DNA of 64,000 nucleotides from Agathobaculum massiliense (GCF_900291975.1 NZ_OMPN01000001.1:1116001-1180000); one strand, 5' to 3'. Shown: positions 1 to 8,061, numbered from the stretch's first letter. The notes: generated from the letters alone by a model not told the origin. A program made the numbers and translations.

Positions 1-339
1 GAAAGCCCGATCAAGGCGGGCGGCCGCCTGATCGTGATCGACGGCGGCTTCTGCCGCGCGTACCAGCCCACCACCGGCATCGCGGGCTATACGCTGGTAT
101 ACGATTCCTGGGGCATCCACATCACGGCACACGAGCCGTTTCCAGGCAGACGCAACGCCATTCGGGACAACAAGGATATCCTGTCCACCTCCATGGCGTT
201 CGACCGGTCAGAAAACCGCATCCGCATCAGCGAGACCGACAACGGCCGCGCGCTTCAGCAGACAATCGACGACCTCAAGGACCTGCTGGCCGCGTTCCGG
301 CGCGGCGAGATCAAGGAGGATAACAGCGGCGCCGAATAG
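1..339 (+). CDS. fbp: Fructose-1,6-bisphosphatase class III, C-terminal end (partial)
   Basis: The reading frame is open from base 1 and gives the last 112 residues of a class III (Bacillus-type, manganese-dependent) fructose-1,6-bisphosphatase, a cytoplasmic gluconeogenic enzyme that converts fructose-1,6-bisphosphate to fructose-6-phosphate. The segment ESPIKAGGRLIVIDGGFCRAY followed by TTGIAGYTL is the conserved C-terminal signature as I remember it from B. subtilis Fbp. The full family protein is about 650-670 residues, so most of the gene lies upstream of the window. The stop codon is followed by a strong bidirectional terminator. Confidence 0.9.
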   Translation, partial: ESPIKAGGRLIVIDGGFCRAYQPTTGIAGYTLVYDSWGIHITAHEPFPGRRNAIRDNKDILSTSMAFDRSENRIRISETDNGRALQQTIDDLKDLLAAFRRGEIKEDNSGAE

Positions 340-365
340 GCGCCGCCCGTCCGTCCACACACAGC

Positions 366-397
366 AAAAAACCGCAGCCTGACGGCTGCGGTTTTTT
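366..397. terminator. Bidirectional terminator between fbp and the SLH protein gene
   Basis: The arms AACCGCAGCC and GGCTGCGGTT close a 4-nt loop. An A-run lies on one side and a T-run on the other, so the hairpin can end both converging transcripts. Confidence 0.85.
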
Positions 398-408
398 CAT
401 AGCAACGC

Positions 409-2190
409 TTACTCCGCTACGGCGATCGAGCGGAAATTTTCCAGATAATAGTCCGCGTTTTCATCATCCATGATTACGCAGACCAGATTGCCGACGCTGT
501 CGATCTTGACGTTTTCGTCCGCCACGCCCACGCAGATCCACTTGCGCGGGTCCACGCTTTCGGCCAGCTTGCTCTTGGCCGCGTCCACGTCCGCACCGTC
601 CGCAAGGCGGAGCAGGACCACCGAGTGCGCCTGCGAGGTGATCGCGGACTCGGAGGCAAGGCCGGCCTCAAACGCGATATCCTCGGTGCCGAGGTACCAC
701 TGCAGCCCGCGGCTCATGCCGTCCGCGCCCATGCCGCTGTACAGCGGAGTCTGCATGACCATGCCGCCGTACGGCTTATTGCCATAGACCTTTTCCATCA
801 GCGAAACCAGAGCGGCGTCCGCCTCCGGCTCCTGCGGTTCCTCCGGCGACTGAGGCTCGTCGGATTTCTTGTAGCCCCATTCCGCTTCGCCGTAGGGCTT
901 CATAAACAGGTCGTAGTACTCGTCATAACGGGCGGCGTAAACACTCTCGATCTGCGGGTCGAATGTATAGGCTGTGCCGTCGATTGTGATCTCGGTCCAA
1001 GCGTGTACCGATTCGCTGCCCTTGGGGCTGACGCCCGTGCCGACGACCGTCTTGGCATCATAGCCGACCTGGCGCGCCAGATAGGTGAACAGGGATGCCC
1101 AGGAGTAGCAGTTTCCCCTGCCCGTTTTGAGCATGTTGATCGCCTGCTCGATCTCCCAGCCGGCCTTGGAGGTATCGACCTCGCCAATGCCCAGATAGCC
1201 AAACGAACCCTTGGCGTACAAGTATACCGCCCTCAGGCGCTCCATCTGGGTCAATCCGTCCTTCAGCACGTTGCCCACCGCCGGAGCGAGCAACCGATCC
1301 AGCTCCTCCGAGCCGGTCGTGTAGCGGCCGTTACGGTCCAGCTCCAGATTGTCGATCACCACGTTGTGATCAAACTGCCCGTCCGCGTTGACATGGAACA
1401 GCATGCCGCTTATGTTCTGCCAACCTTCCGCCAGACCGGAAACCTCCCTGTCAAAGCCGGTCCAGCTCTCGATCCCGTCGGTTATCTCATATTCGTGGTC
1501 TGTGGTCGCTTCCAGCATGTCCAGATAAGCCCAGTGCGTATCCGGCACGTCCGGCATGATGCGGATGCCCTCGCTGGTAGCAGCCGTCACCGCGTCGCCC
1601 GCACGGCCCAGCACGCGGTTGAGGATGGCGACGGTTTCCGCGCGGGTGATCGGGTCGTCCGGCCGGAACAGGCCGGACGGGTCGCCGGAGATCCAGCCCT
1701 GCGCCAGCGCGGTCTGCACCGCGCCGTGCGCCCAGTGGGAGGCGGGTACGTCGGCAAACGTCCGCTCCGTGCCGATATCATCATGCGGGAAGCGCGCGAG
1801 GATGGTGACGAACTCCGCGCGGGTAATCGCCATGTCCGGCAGGAACGTGCCGTCCGCATAGCCGCTCACCAGGCCGAAGCCAGCCATCTGGCGCACCGCG
1901 TCCGCGTACCACGCGGAAACGTCCACATCCGTGAACAGATGATCCCCGTTTGCCGCTTTTGTGGTCAGGAGTGAAGCGATCAGCTTGCACGCCTCCGCGC
2001 GGATGATCGGGATATCCGGCCGGAACGTGCCGTCCGCATAGCCGTTCATATACTGCATGTGGTCGGCCGTATTAAGCTGCGGCACGGGCGCGCCGTCTGT
2101 TTCATTCGAGGCGGCGGCGCATGCGGAAATCGGCAGTGTCGTTACCGCCATCAGCGCCGCAAGCGAAGCCGCGGTCAGTCTTTTTTTCAT
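409..2190 (-). CDS. SLH-domain lipoprotein with transglutaminase-like and DUF4358-like domains
   Basis: A 593-residue exported protein. The signal peptide ends in a lipobox-like ISAC with Cys24. Three S-layer homology repeats follow at about 45-75, 86-135 and 145-195 (NGYADGTFRPD, SGYADGTFLPD, SGDPSGLFRPD). A transglutaminase-like fold at about 300-415 keeps a plausible Cys361-His396-Asp411 triad (GRGNCYSWA, SVHAW, FDPQ). The C-terminal 125 residues resemble DUF4358 (SVDPRKWICVG). SLH repeats bind secondary cell-wall polymer, so the protein probably sits on the cell wall; whether it crosslinks or cleaves protein cannot be told. It follows the gene at 2227-3111 after 36 bp with its own AGGAAAGGGG ribosome site, likely as one operon. 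The lipobox together with SLH repeats is unusual. Confidence 0.8.
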   Translation of the reverse strand: MKKRLTAASLAALMAVTTLPISACAAASNETDGAPVPQLNTADHMQYMNGYADGTFRPDIPIIRAEACKLIASLLTTKAANGDHLFTDVDVSAWYADAVRQMAGFGLVSGYADGTFLPDMAITRAEFVTILARFPHDDIGTERTFADVPASHWAHGAVQTALAQGWISGDPSGLFRPDDPITRAETVAILNRVLGRAGDAVTAATSEGIRIMPDVPDTHWAYLDMLEATTDHEYEITDGIESWTGFDREVSGLAEGWQNISGMLFHVNADGQFDHNVVIDNLELDRNGRYTTGSEELDRLLAPAVGNVLKDGLTQMERLRAVYLYAKGSFGYLGIGEVDTSKAGWEIEQAINMLKTGRGNCYSWASLFTYLARQVGYDAKTVVGTGVSPKGSESVHAWTEITIDGTAYTFDPQIESVYAARYDEYYDLFMKPYGEAEWGYKKSDEPQSPEEPQEPEADAALVSLMEKVYGNKPYGGMVMQTPLYSGMGADGMSRGLQWYLGTEDIAFEAGLASESAITSQAHSVVLLRLADGADVDAAKSKLAESVDPRKWICVGVADENVKIDSVGNLVCVIMDDENADYYLENFRSIAVAE

Positions 2191-2226
2191 GTGTTTGGGA
2201 TTCCCCTTTCCTGATTCTCTGAAGGG

Positions 2227-3111
2227 TTAGACGGAGCCGCCGCCGTCCGGTTCCCTGTCCCCCGCGTTTTTTTGTGTTTTTTCCGTTTTATCCTGCTGCT
2301 CCGCCTCATCCGGATCAAGCACGATGGGGATAAGCGACGCCGCCAGCTTCCCCCTGCCGCGGGTCTTGACGTAAAAGAACCCGATCGCGGAAAAAATGAC
2401 CGCGCCGACAAAATTCACCAGCAGATCCTTCATCGTGTCGATCAGGCCGATATCCAGATAGCCGCCTGGGAACTGCATCCAGTCCTTCCCGTTAACGATC
2501 AGGCTCTCGATCGGTTCATGCACGACCGTGTTGAGACCCGTGGGGTTGAGGGACACGGAATTGACCGTTTGGACGAGGAAATCCTTTTGCATATCCGTTC
2601 CGAAAAACTGATCCATGCCGAATTCAAAAAACTCCCACAAAACGCCAACCGTCATGGAAAAGCAGAACGCCACGATCGCCAGGAACAGCGGCGACAGCTT
2701 AAAGGAAAACCGCTCACTCCGGTTGAACAGATCGATCAGGGAGAAGCCGACCGCCGCGACCAGAAAGCCGTTGATAGTGTGCAGCATGGTGTCCCAGCCG
2801 GGTATGATCGTATAAAACGAGTTGATTTCGCCCAGTATTTCCGCCGCATAGATAAAGCAGTAGATGATCCCCTCCATCAAAGGCGGGATATCGATTGCCA
2901 AGCTGCGCTCGATCAGCATGGGTACGCAGAACAGGATCAGCGCGAGCAGCGCCACGAACATATTCTCATAGCGGTGCATGAAAGCCGAACGGATGAACGT
3001 CAGAATGATAAAAAAGGACAGCACGCCGCGGATGGTCAGCCGCCGCCGCACCCGCCTGCGCGTTTCTACCGCGCTTTCTGCCTTTGCCGGTTTATTTCTT
3101 CTTTTGAACAT
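2227..3111 (-). CDS. YjdF/DUF2238-like multipass membrane protein
   Basis: A membrane protein with about six hydrophobic segments and charged tails. It contains a PGWDTMLHTINGFL stretch and a VGVLWEFFEFGMDQ stretch typical of the YjdF (DUF2238) family, whose function is unknown. I place the start at 3111 because GGAGAGGAGAGCTC precedes this ATG. An upstream in-frame ATG at 3144 has no ribosome site and falls only a few bases after a TATACT -10 box (3154-3159), so it would be nearly leaderless. The C-terminal tail is hydrophilic and rich in Lys, Glu and Asp. It is the first gene of a probable two-gene operon with the SLH lipoprotein. Confidence 0.7.
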   Translation of the reverse strand: MFKRRNKPAKAESAVETRRRVRRRLTIRGVLSFFIILTFIRSAFMHRYENMFVALLALILFCVPMLIERSLAIDIPPLMEGIIYCFIYAAEILGEINSFYTIIPGWDTMLHTINGFLVAAVGFSLIDLFNRSERFSFKLSPLFLAIVAFCFSMTVGVLWEFFEFGMDQFFGTDMQKDFLVQTVNSVSLNPTGLNTVVHEPIESLIVNGKDWMQFPGGYLDIGLIDTMKDLLVNFVGAVIFSAIGFFYVKTRGRGKLAASLIPIVLDPDEAEQQDKTEKTQKNAGDREPDGGGSV

Positions 3112-3260
3112 GAGCTCTCCTCTCCGCCGGTCTGTGATTTCCAACTATCATACAGTATAGCATACCACGCGGCAAAAGGAAAGGATGCTTTCCCCGCTCT
3201 TTTTTGTCCGCCGCCCTGCCGGCCGCCTCCCCCAAATTTTATTTCGTTTCAATCCGGCTC

Positions 3261-3289
3261 TTGACAAATAGCGCGCCGGCGGTTACAAT
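3261..3289 (+). promoter_or_regulatory. Sigma-A-type promoter of tRNA-Gly
   Basis: TTGACA at 3261-3266, a 17-bp spacer and TACAAT at 3284-3289, directly upstream of the tRNA gene. Confidence 0.85.
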
Positions 3290-3302
3290 AAAAGCGTTAT
3301 CC

Positions 3303-3376
3303 GCGGGTGTAGTTCATCGGTAGAACGGCAGCTTCCCAAGCTGCATAGGTGGGTTCGACTCCCATCATCCGCTCCA
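3303..3376 (+). tRNA. tRNA-Gly (anticodon CCC)
   Basis: Cloverleaf read by eye. The acceptor arms GCGGGTG and CATCCGC pair with one G-U. The anticodon stem GCAGC/GCTGC encloses the loop TTCCCAA, giving anticodon CCC. The T-arm GGGTTCGACTCCC is present, and CCA is encoded at 3374-3376. It has its own promoter and a terminator immediately downstream. Confidence 0.95.
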
Positions 3377-3385
3377 TATCCCGAA

Positions 3386-3417
3386 AGGCCCCCCTGAAAA
3401 CAGGGGGGCCTTGTTTT
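3386..3417. terminator. Terminator after tRNA-Gly
   Basis: AGGCCCCCCTG-AAAA-CAGGGGGGCCT followed by TGTTTT. It lies between the tRNA and a convergent gene. Confidence 0.85.
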
Positions 3418-3456
3418 ACCGGCTTGCCCTTCCGGCGCTGGTCGGGATGCATTCCC

Positions 3457-3870
3457 TTATCGCCATACCGCTATCCATATGCGGTTCGCCAGGGCGTGCA
3501 GCCCGTCCTCCAGCCTTGCGGCCACGGCGCTCAGAAGCAGCCATGCCAGGCTGTAAGGCAGGCAGATCTGCCCCATAAAATTGAGGGGCATATCGCTGTA
3601 ATCCCACACATTCCATCCCAGCCACCTGTTTACGATCAGCCCCGTCGCCAGTTCCAGCAACGTCACCGCCGCCGCGCCGGCCGCAGCCTGCGCCCAGAGC
3701 GGCGGCGCGCAGCCCTGCCGCTCGTTGAGCCGCCCGATCACGACAAAGCACACGCCGCCCAGCAGCAGCATGGTCGGATGGCTGCGGCCGCGCCACAACA
3801 CCTCTATCCCCATGTAGACCAAGCCGCCCAACACGCCGAACACGGCATGCTCCACAACCGATCGCTTCAT
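3457..3870 (-). CDS. Putative ABC-transporter type IV (CmpB-like) membrane protein
   Basis: A 137-residue membrane protein with four hydrophobic segments and the sequence WDYSDMPLNFMGQICLPYS. I recognise this as the core of the 'putative ABC-transporter type IV' family (Pfam ABC_trans_CmpB), whose function is not established despite the name. The start at 3870 is chosen because GGAGGGGGAAGAA precedes it; a longer frame to 3939 has no ribosome site. It stands alone, with no ATP-binding partner nearby. Confidence 0.7.
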   Translation of the reverse strand: MKRSVVEHAVFGVLGGLVYMGIEVLWRGRSHPTMLLLGGVCFVVIGRLNERQGCAPPLWAQAAAGAAAVTLLELATGLIVNRWLGWNVWDYSDMPLNFMGQICLPYSLAWLLLSAVAARLEDGLHALANRIWIAVWR

Positions 3871-3951
3871 TTCTTCCCCCTCCTGCCGCCTGTCTAACCG
3901 CCTGATCGTCGAAATCCTGCGTTTTTTGTGGAAAAACAAAATTCCCTGTGG

Positions 3952-3957
3952 TATAAT
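3952..3957 (+). promoter_or_regulatory. -10 box (TATAAT) upstream of the GH25 gene
   Basis: A perfect TATAAT 35 bp before the start codon. The -35 region is poor: TTGTGG at 3926-3931 leaves a 20-bp spacer. Confidence 0.5.
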
Positions 3958-3992
3958 GCCTTATATCCTAACCAATGCTTCAAGGAGTGTCT

Positions 3993-4841
3993 ATGAGTCA
4001 GCCTCTTTACCCCCGCCGGCCGCAGCGCCGCGCGAAAAAATCCAGGCGGCTGCTGCTGTTGGCGCTGGCCGCTGTTTTCCTCGTGTCTACCGCAGTAACC
4101 ATATTCGTGGCATACCACGCCCACCACAGCATCATCAAAAACGCGCTCGGCCTGCGCAATATCCAGGTGGATCATGTCCTGCTGCAGACCGGCAGCCCGT
4201 TCTATACATATGAGGACAGCGGAAAAAATATTATCGCCTCGCCGGGCATCGACGTTTCCACCTTCCAAGGGGAAATCGACTGGCAGGCGGTCAAGGAATC
4301 GGGCGCGGAATTCGCCATCATCCGCGCCGCCTACCGCGGCTATGAAACCGGCCGGCTCGTGCCGGACGATACGTTTGAAAAAAATATCCAGGGCGCCGCG
4401 GACGCCGGCCTGCAGGTGGGCGTCTACCTTTACTCCCAGGCCCTGAACGAAGCCGAGGCCGAGGAGGAGGCCGATTACCTGCTCGATTTGATCCGCGACT
4501 ATCCGGTCGGGTATCCGGTTGTATACGACCAGGAGGAATACTCAGCGGGTCAGACGCGGACGGACGGCCTGAGCGGCGAACAGGCGACGCTGAACGCGCT
4601 CGCTTTCTGCCGGCGCATTTACAAGGCCGGCTACTTGCCCATGATCTATGTCAATACCGACTGGGCGCACAATATGTACGATATGGAAAAGCTCGACCAC
4701 TATCCGGTCTGGTATGCGGACTATACGGCAAGCCCCTCCCTTCCGGGCGGCTTCGCCATGTGGCAGTATACGGACGAGGGCCGGATTTCCGGCATCGAAG
4801 GGCCGGTCGACCTGAACCTGCTGTTCCTGCCCGCGGAATGA
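3993..4841 (+). CDS. Membrane-anchored GH25 muramidase (lysozyme family)
   Basis: A 282-residue protein: a basic N-terminus, one membrane segment at about 19-41, then a glycoside hydrolase family 25 domain. GH25 enzymes cut the MurNAc-GlcNAc bond of peptidoglycan. The first active-site strand is GIDVSTFQG (Asp87) and the acid pair is in VVYDQEE (Asp179 and Glu181), the D-x-E of the family. The tail contains WQYTDEGRISG and DLNL, typical of the last strands. I start at 3993 because AAGGAG sits 7 nt upstream; the ATG at 3975 lacks a site. The single anchor suggests an outward-facing wall-remodelling enzyme. Monocistronic, with a terminator at 4851-4881. Confidence 0.9.
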   Translation: MSQPLYPRRPQRRAKKSRRLLLLALAAVFLVSTAVTIFVAYHAHHSIIKNALGLRNIQVDHVLLQTGSPFYTYEDSGKNIIASPGIDVSTFQGEIDWQAVKESGAEFAIIRAAYRGYETGRLVPDDTFEKNIQGAADAGLQVGVYLYSQALNEAEAEEEADYLLDLIRDYPVGYPVVYDQEEYSAGQTRTDGLSGEQATLNALAFCRRIYKAGYLPMIYVNTDWAHNMYDMEKLDHYPVWYADYTASPSLPGGFAMWQYTDEGRISGIEGPVDLNLLFLPAE

Positions 4842-4850
4842 GCATCCGGC

Positions 4851-4881
4851 AAACCAGCCTCCTGCGGAGGCTGGTTTTTTT
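4851..4881 (+). terminator. Terminator after the GH25 gene
   Basis: AAACCAGCCTCC-TGC-GGAGGCTGGTTTTTTT, a perfect stem with a T-run. Confidence 0.85.
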
Positions 4882-4950
4882 ATAAATCCCCCAATCATGG
4901 GAGCCTATGCCGTAAAAGGCTGATATTACCACGCCTGCTTGAGATTATAA

Positions 4951-4979
4951 TTGCTATCCCCGCATAATCCTGTTACAAT
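4951..4979 (+). promoter_or_regulatory. Promoter of the siroheme reductase-like gene
   Basis: TTGCTA (4951-4956), a 17-bp spacer and TACAAT (4974-4979). The leader of about 93 nt is GC-rich and could fold (GTGCGG near 4995 with CCGCAC near 5035). Confidence 0.6.
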
Positions 4980-5078
4980 AAAAACAAAGACAGTGTGCGG
5001 TCCTTTCACATGTGCCGCCGCGTACCGGCGCGGCGCGCCGCACAGCGCCCCAACCGCATCAGGACAAGGAGGAATATT

Positions 5079-5975
5079 ATGAACACAGCGGGTACGATCC
5101 CCTCCGCCGAGGATATCAAGCGCGTTAAAGGGCTTGGCTTCCTGCGGGATAAGAACACAAAGGATTGCTTTAACGGCCGCGTCATCACCCGTAACGGTAA
5201 GATCACCGCCGCGGAAAGTCGCGCGATCGCCGAAGCCGCCGAGCGCTTCGGCAACGGCGAAATCGCCATGACCACCCGCCTGACCGTTGAGATCCAGCAT
5301 GTCCCCTATGACAATATCGAGCCGATGCGCGCGTTCCTCAAGGAGTACGGCCTGGAAACCGGCGGCACCGGCCCAAAGGTCCGGCCGGTCGTTTCCTGCA
5401 AGGGTACAACCTGCCAGTACGGCCTGATCGATACCTATGCGCTCTCGCGCGAGATACACGACAAGTTTTTTATCGGCTGGCATGAGGAGCGCCTGCCGCA
5501 CAAGTTCAAGATCGCGGTCGGCGGCTGCCCGAACAACTGCGTCAAGCCCGACCTGAACGATATTGGCGTCATCGGCCAGCGTGTACCCGCCCACGATATG
5601 GACAAGTGCCGCGGCTGCAAGGTCTGCCAAATTGAAAAGGCCTGCCCGATCGGCGCCAGCAAGCTGGGCGACGGCAAGCTGGATTTCAACAGCGAGGCTT
5701 GTAACCACTGCGGGCGCTGCTACCAGAAGTGTCCGTTCGGCGTGGTCGGCGCCAAGGTGCAGGGCTATGCGGTCTATATCGGCGGGCGCTGGGGCAAGCG
5801 CACCGCTATGGGCCGCAAGCTCGACCGCATTTTCACCGATAAGGACGAGGTGCTCGCGGTCATCGAACGCGCGCTGACGCTGTTCCGCGACCAAGGCAGG
5901 CAGGGCGAGCGCTTTTCGGACACCATCGCCCGCCTGGGCTTTGAAACCGTGCAGCAGCAGCTTCTCGCGGACTGA
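5079..5975 (+). CDS. Stand-alone siroheme/4Fe-4S nitrite-sulfite reductase-like protein with two ferredoxin clusters
   Basis: A 298-residue cytoplasmic redox protein. The N-terminal ferrodoxin-like half leads to a siroheme/4Fe-4S motif: Cys107 and Cys112 (SCKGTTCQYG), then Cys150 and Cys154 (GGCPNNC). A bacterial ferredoxin insert follows with two 4Fe-4S sets (Cys177, 180, 183, 189 and Cys208, 211, 214, 218). This layout resembles AsrC, the catalytic subunit of anaerobic sulfite reductase, but no asrA or asrB lies nearby, so substrate and electron donor are unknown. The start at 5079 follows AAGGAGG; the open frame to 4995 has no ribosome site. It has its own promoter and terminator. Calling it a true sulfite reductase would be over-reach. 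Confidence 0.75.
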   Translation: MNTAGTIPSAEDIKRVKGLGFLRDKNTKDCFNGRVITRNGKITAAESRAIAEAAERFGNGEIAMTTRLTVEIQHVPYDNIEPMRAFLKEYGLETGGTGPKVRPVVSCKGTTCQYGLIDTYALSREIHDKFFIGWHEERLPHKFKIAVGGCPNNCVKPDLNDIGVIGQRVPAHDMDKCRGCKVCQIEKACPIGASKLGDGKLDFNSEACNHCGRCYQKCPFGVVGAKVQGYAVYIGGRWGKRTAMGRKLDRIFTDKDEVLAVIERALTLFRDQGRQGERFSDTIARLGFETVQQQLLAD

Positions 5976-5991
5976 GCTTCCCTGTTTTTTC

Positions 5992-6020
5992 GGGCTTCCC
6001 CCAAAAGGGAAGCCCTTTTT
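5992..6020 (+). terminator. Terminator after the siroheme reductase-like gene
   Basis: GGGCTTCCC-CCAAAA-GGGAAGCCC followed by TTTTT. Confidence 0.85.
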
Positions 6021-6052
6021 ATTGCTTTTTTTGTTTTGGTATGCTAATATTT

Positions 6053-6069
6053 AGTTAGTATAAGTAACT
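6053..6069. promoter_or_regulatory. Inverted repeat, candidate MarR autoregulatory operator
   Basis: AGTTA-GTATAAG-TAACT centred 29 bp before the marR start. Position and symmetry fit a MarR dimer site, but no binding is shown. It does not match the FabT-type box seen at 34041. Confidence 0.4.
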
Positions 6070-6089
6070 GATGGGAAGGCGGTGCATAT

Positions 6090-6554
6090 ATGGCCAGCGC
6101 AGAGCAGCTCAATTCCTTTCTGGTCGATATGTTCGGCCGCATCAATAAAATTGAGGAGCGCGTCATGGCAGAAGGCCTGGGCAGCGCGGTTTCGATCACC
6201 GAAATCCATATCATCGAAAAAATCGGAGCGCTTGAGCCGATCCGCATGAGCGAGGTCGCGCGCTCAATCGGCGTCACGCTGGCCACCCTGACCGTGGCCT
6301 GCGACAAGCTGGAGGCAAAAGATCTCGTGCGGCGCTCGCGCGACAAAAGCGACCGTCGCGTGGTCAACGTCACGCTCACCGACAAGGGTCGCGCGGCTTA
6401 CGAATACCACCGCGCGTTCCACGACCGCATGATCGCGTCGGTCATGGACACGCTCTCGCCCGAGCAGGCTGCTATTCTGGCGCAGAGCCTGGAAAAGCTG
6501 CAGGACTTCTTCCAGCAGGAAGAGGCCGGAATGGGGGGCGCCGCAAATGGATAA
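6090..6554 (+). CDS. MarR-family winged-helix regulator, FabT-like
   Basis: A 154-residue MarR-type repressor. The winged helix spans about 35-105: recognition helix region MSEVARSIGVTLATLTVACDKL and wing RSRDKSDRRVVNVTLTDKG. The pattern VSITEIHIIEKIG followed by TLATLTVACDKL and YEYHRAFH recalls streptococcal FabT, the regulator of fatty-acid synthesis. Here the gene sits 20 kb from the fab operon and overlaps an AEC transporter gene by 8 bp, so the local target is probably its own operon. An inverted repeat lies upstream at 6053-6069. Whether it also acts on the FabT-like box at 34041 is an open inference. Confidence 0.8.
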   Translation: MASAEQLNSFLVDMFGRINKIEERVMAEGLGSAVSITEIHIIEKIGALEPIRMSEVARSIGVTLATLTVACDKLEAKDLVRRSRDKSDRRVVNVTLTDKGRAAYEYHRAFHDRMIASVMDTLSPEQAAILAQSLEKLQDFFQQEEAGMGGAANG

Positions 6555-7491
6555 CCTGATTTTCTGTCTCAACGCCACCGTACCAATTTTTGTCCTGATT
6601 ATTTTGGGCAAGCTGCTGCAGCGGTGGCATTTTTTCTCTCCCGCCACGATGAAGGATATGGACAACCTGGTGTTCAAATTGCTGCTGCCCATTTCTCTCT
6701 TCCGCAGCATCTCCTCTAACAGCATCGCCGAGCAGTTCGACCTGCGTTTTTTCCTGTTCTGCTTCTGCGCGACGCTGCTCTCGTTCTTCGTGATCTGGGC
6801 GGGCGCGAGCCTGCTGCTGCCCGAAAAGGCCATGGTCGGCGCGTTCACCCAGGGTGCTTTCCGCGGCTCCCAGGCGATCCTCGGCATGGCTTTTATGATG
6901 AACCTTTACGGCAACGCCGGCCTAGTGCCGTTGATGATCCTGGCAAGCGTACCACTGTTCAATATTTTCTCGGTCGTTGCGCTCACGCTGAGCGCCGCCG
7001 GACCCTCTCAGAAAAAGGGGCTTGCGGGCCGCACGCTTCACGGCGTAGTCACCAACCCCATCATCCTCGGCATCCTGATCGCGCTGCCGTTCTCTTTCCT
7101 GCAGGTCGAGTTCCCCGCCATGGTGGCCAAAACGCTCGACGCGCTGGCAAACTGCGCCACGCCACTCGCCCTGCTCAGTATCGGCGCGAGCTTTGAGGGC
7201 GCCAAAGCGTTCAAGAAGATCGTACCAACCTCGGCTGCGTCGTTCATCAAGCTGGTCGGCCTGCCGATCGTGTTCCTGCCGGTTGCTGTCTGGATGGGCT
7301 TCCGCGGGCAGGCGCTTGTGACCATCCTGATTATGCTTGGCACGCCCGCCCCTCCGGCCGGCTACGTTATGGCGAAAAAGCTGCACGGGGATGCGGAACT
7401 CGCCTCCTCCATCGTTGTTGTGACCACCGCGTTCAGCGCGGTGACGCTGACCGTACTGCTGTACATCGTACGCGTGCTCGGACTGGTCTGA
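6547..7491 (+). CDS. AEC-family (auxin efflux carrier-like) permease
   Basis: A 314-residue protein with about ten hydrophobic segments. The N-terminal FVLIILGKLLQRWHFFSP and the C-terminal LGTPAPPAGYVMAKKLHGD are typical of the AEC/malonate-malate carrier family in bacteria. These carriers export or import organic anions such as malate, malonate or citrate; the substrate cannot be read from sequence. It overlaps the end of the MarR gene by 8 bp and is very likely translationally coupled to it and controlled by it. Confidence 0.8.
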   Translation: MDNLIFCLNATVPIFVLIILGKLLQRWHFFSPATMKDMDNLVFKLLLPISLFRSISSNSIAEQFDLRFFLFCFCATLLSFFVIWAGASLLLPEKAMVGAFTQGAFRGSQAILGMAFMMNLYGNAGLVPLMILASVPLFNIFSVVALTLSAAGPSQKKGLAGRTLHGVVTNPIILGILIALPFSFLQVEFPAMVAKTLDALANCATPLALLSIGASFEGAKAFKKIVPTSAASFIKLVGLPIVFLPVAVWMGFRGQALVTILIMLGTPAPPAGYVMAKKLHGDAELASSIVVVTTAFSAVTLTVLLYIVRVLGLV

Positions 7492-7528
7492 CCGCCGTGT
7501 CCGCACGCAGCCAAAAGGAGTCTTCACC

Positions 7529-8020
7529 ATGGATATTATTGTCAAAAAATTTGAGCCGTCGCTGAATGCGGCGGCGGTCGCAATCTGGAACGAGGTCGTC
7601 GAGGAGGGCATGGCTTTCCCGCAGACCGAGACGCTCGATCATCCCTCCGGTCTGGCGTTCTTTAGCGAGCAGTCCTTTACCGGCGTTGCGGTCGATCAGG
7701 AGAGCGGCCAGGCCGTCGGCCTTTATATCCTGCATCCCAACAACGTGGGCCGATGCGGCCACATCTGCAACGCGAGCTATGCCGTAAAAAGCGGGCTGCG
7801 CGGGCAGCATATCGGGGAGACGCTCGTGCGGCACTGCATGGAAGCCGCCAAGGACCTCGGCTTCCGTGTGCTGCAATTCAACGCGGTCGTCCGCACCAAC
7901 GCGCCCGCGCTCGCGCTGTACCGGCGGCTCGGCTTTGTACAGCTCGGCGTCATCCCCGGCGGCTTCCGCAGGAAGGACGGCCGGTACGAGGATATCATCC
8001 CGCACTACCATGTTCTGTGA
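7529..8020 (+). CDS. GNAT-family N-acetyltransferase
   Basis: A 163-residue single-domain GNAT protein. The acetyl-CoA loop is GLRGQHIGETLVRH and the C-terminal strand is LYRRLGFVQLGVIPGGF. AAAAGGAG precedes the start. Substrate unknown; the family acetylates amines on antibiotics, peptides or metabolites. It lies 37 bp after the AEC permease gene and may be cotranscribed with it. Confidence 0.8.
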   Translation: MDIIVKKFEPSLNAAAVAIWNEVVEEGMAFPQTETLDHPSGLAFFSEQSFTGVAVDQESGQAVGLYILHPNNVGRCGHICNASYAVKSGLRGQHIGETLVRHCMEAAKDLGFRVLQFNAVVRTNAPALALYRRLGFVQLGVIPGGFRRKDGRYEDIIPHYHVL

Positions 8021-8032
8021 CCGTATATATCA

Positions 8033-8061
8033 TTGACATTATCCCTTCATACTGGTATTGT
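8033..8061 (+). promoter_or_regulatory. Promoter of the DUF5655 gene
   Basis: TTGACA (8033-8038), 17 bp, TATTGT (8056-8061). A 17-bp inverted repeat ATTGT-N7-ACAAT (8057-8073) overlaps the -10 and start site, so a repressor could sit there. Confidence 0.65.

Noticed and set aside
4995-5078. Cys-leading short peptide (MCRR...) before the siroheme reductase as an attenuator
   Set aside because: It is in frame with the gene without a stop, has no ribosome site, and is simply the open leader.
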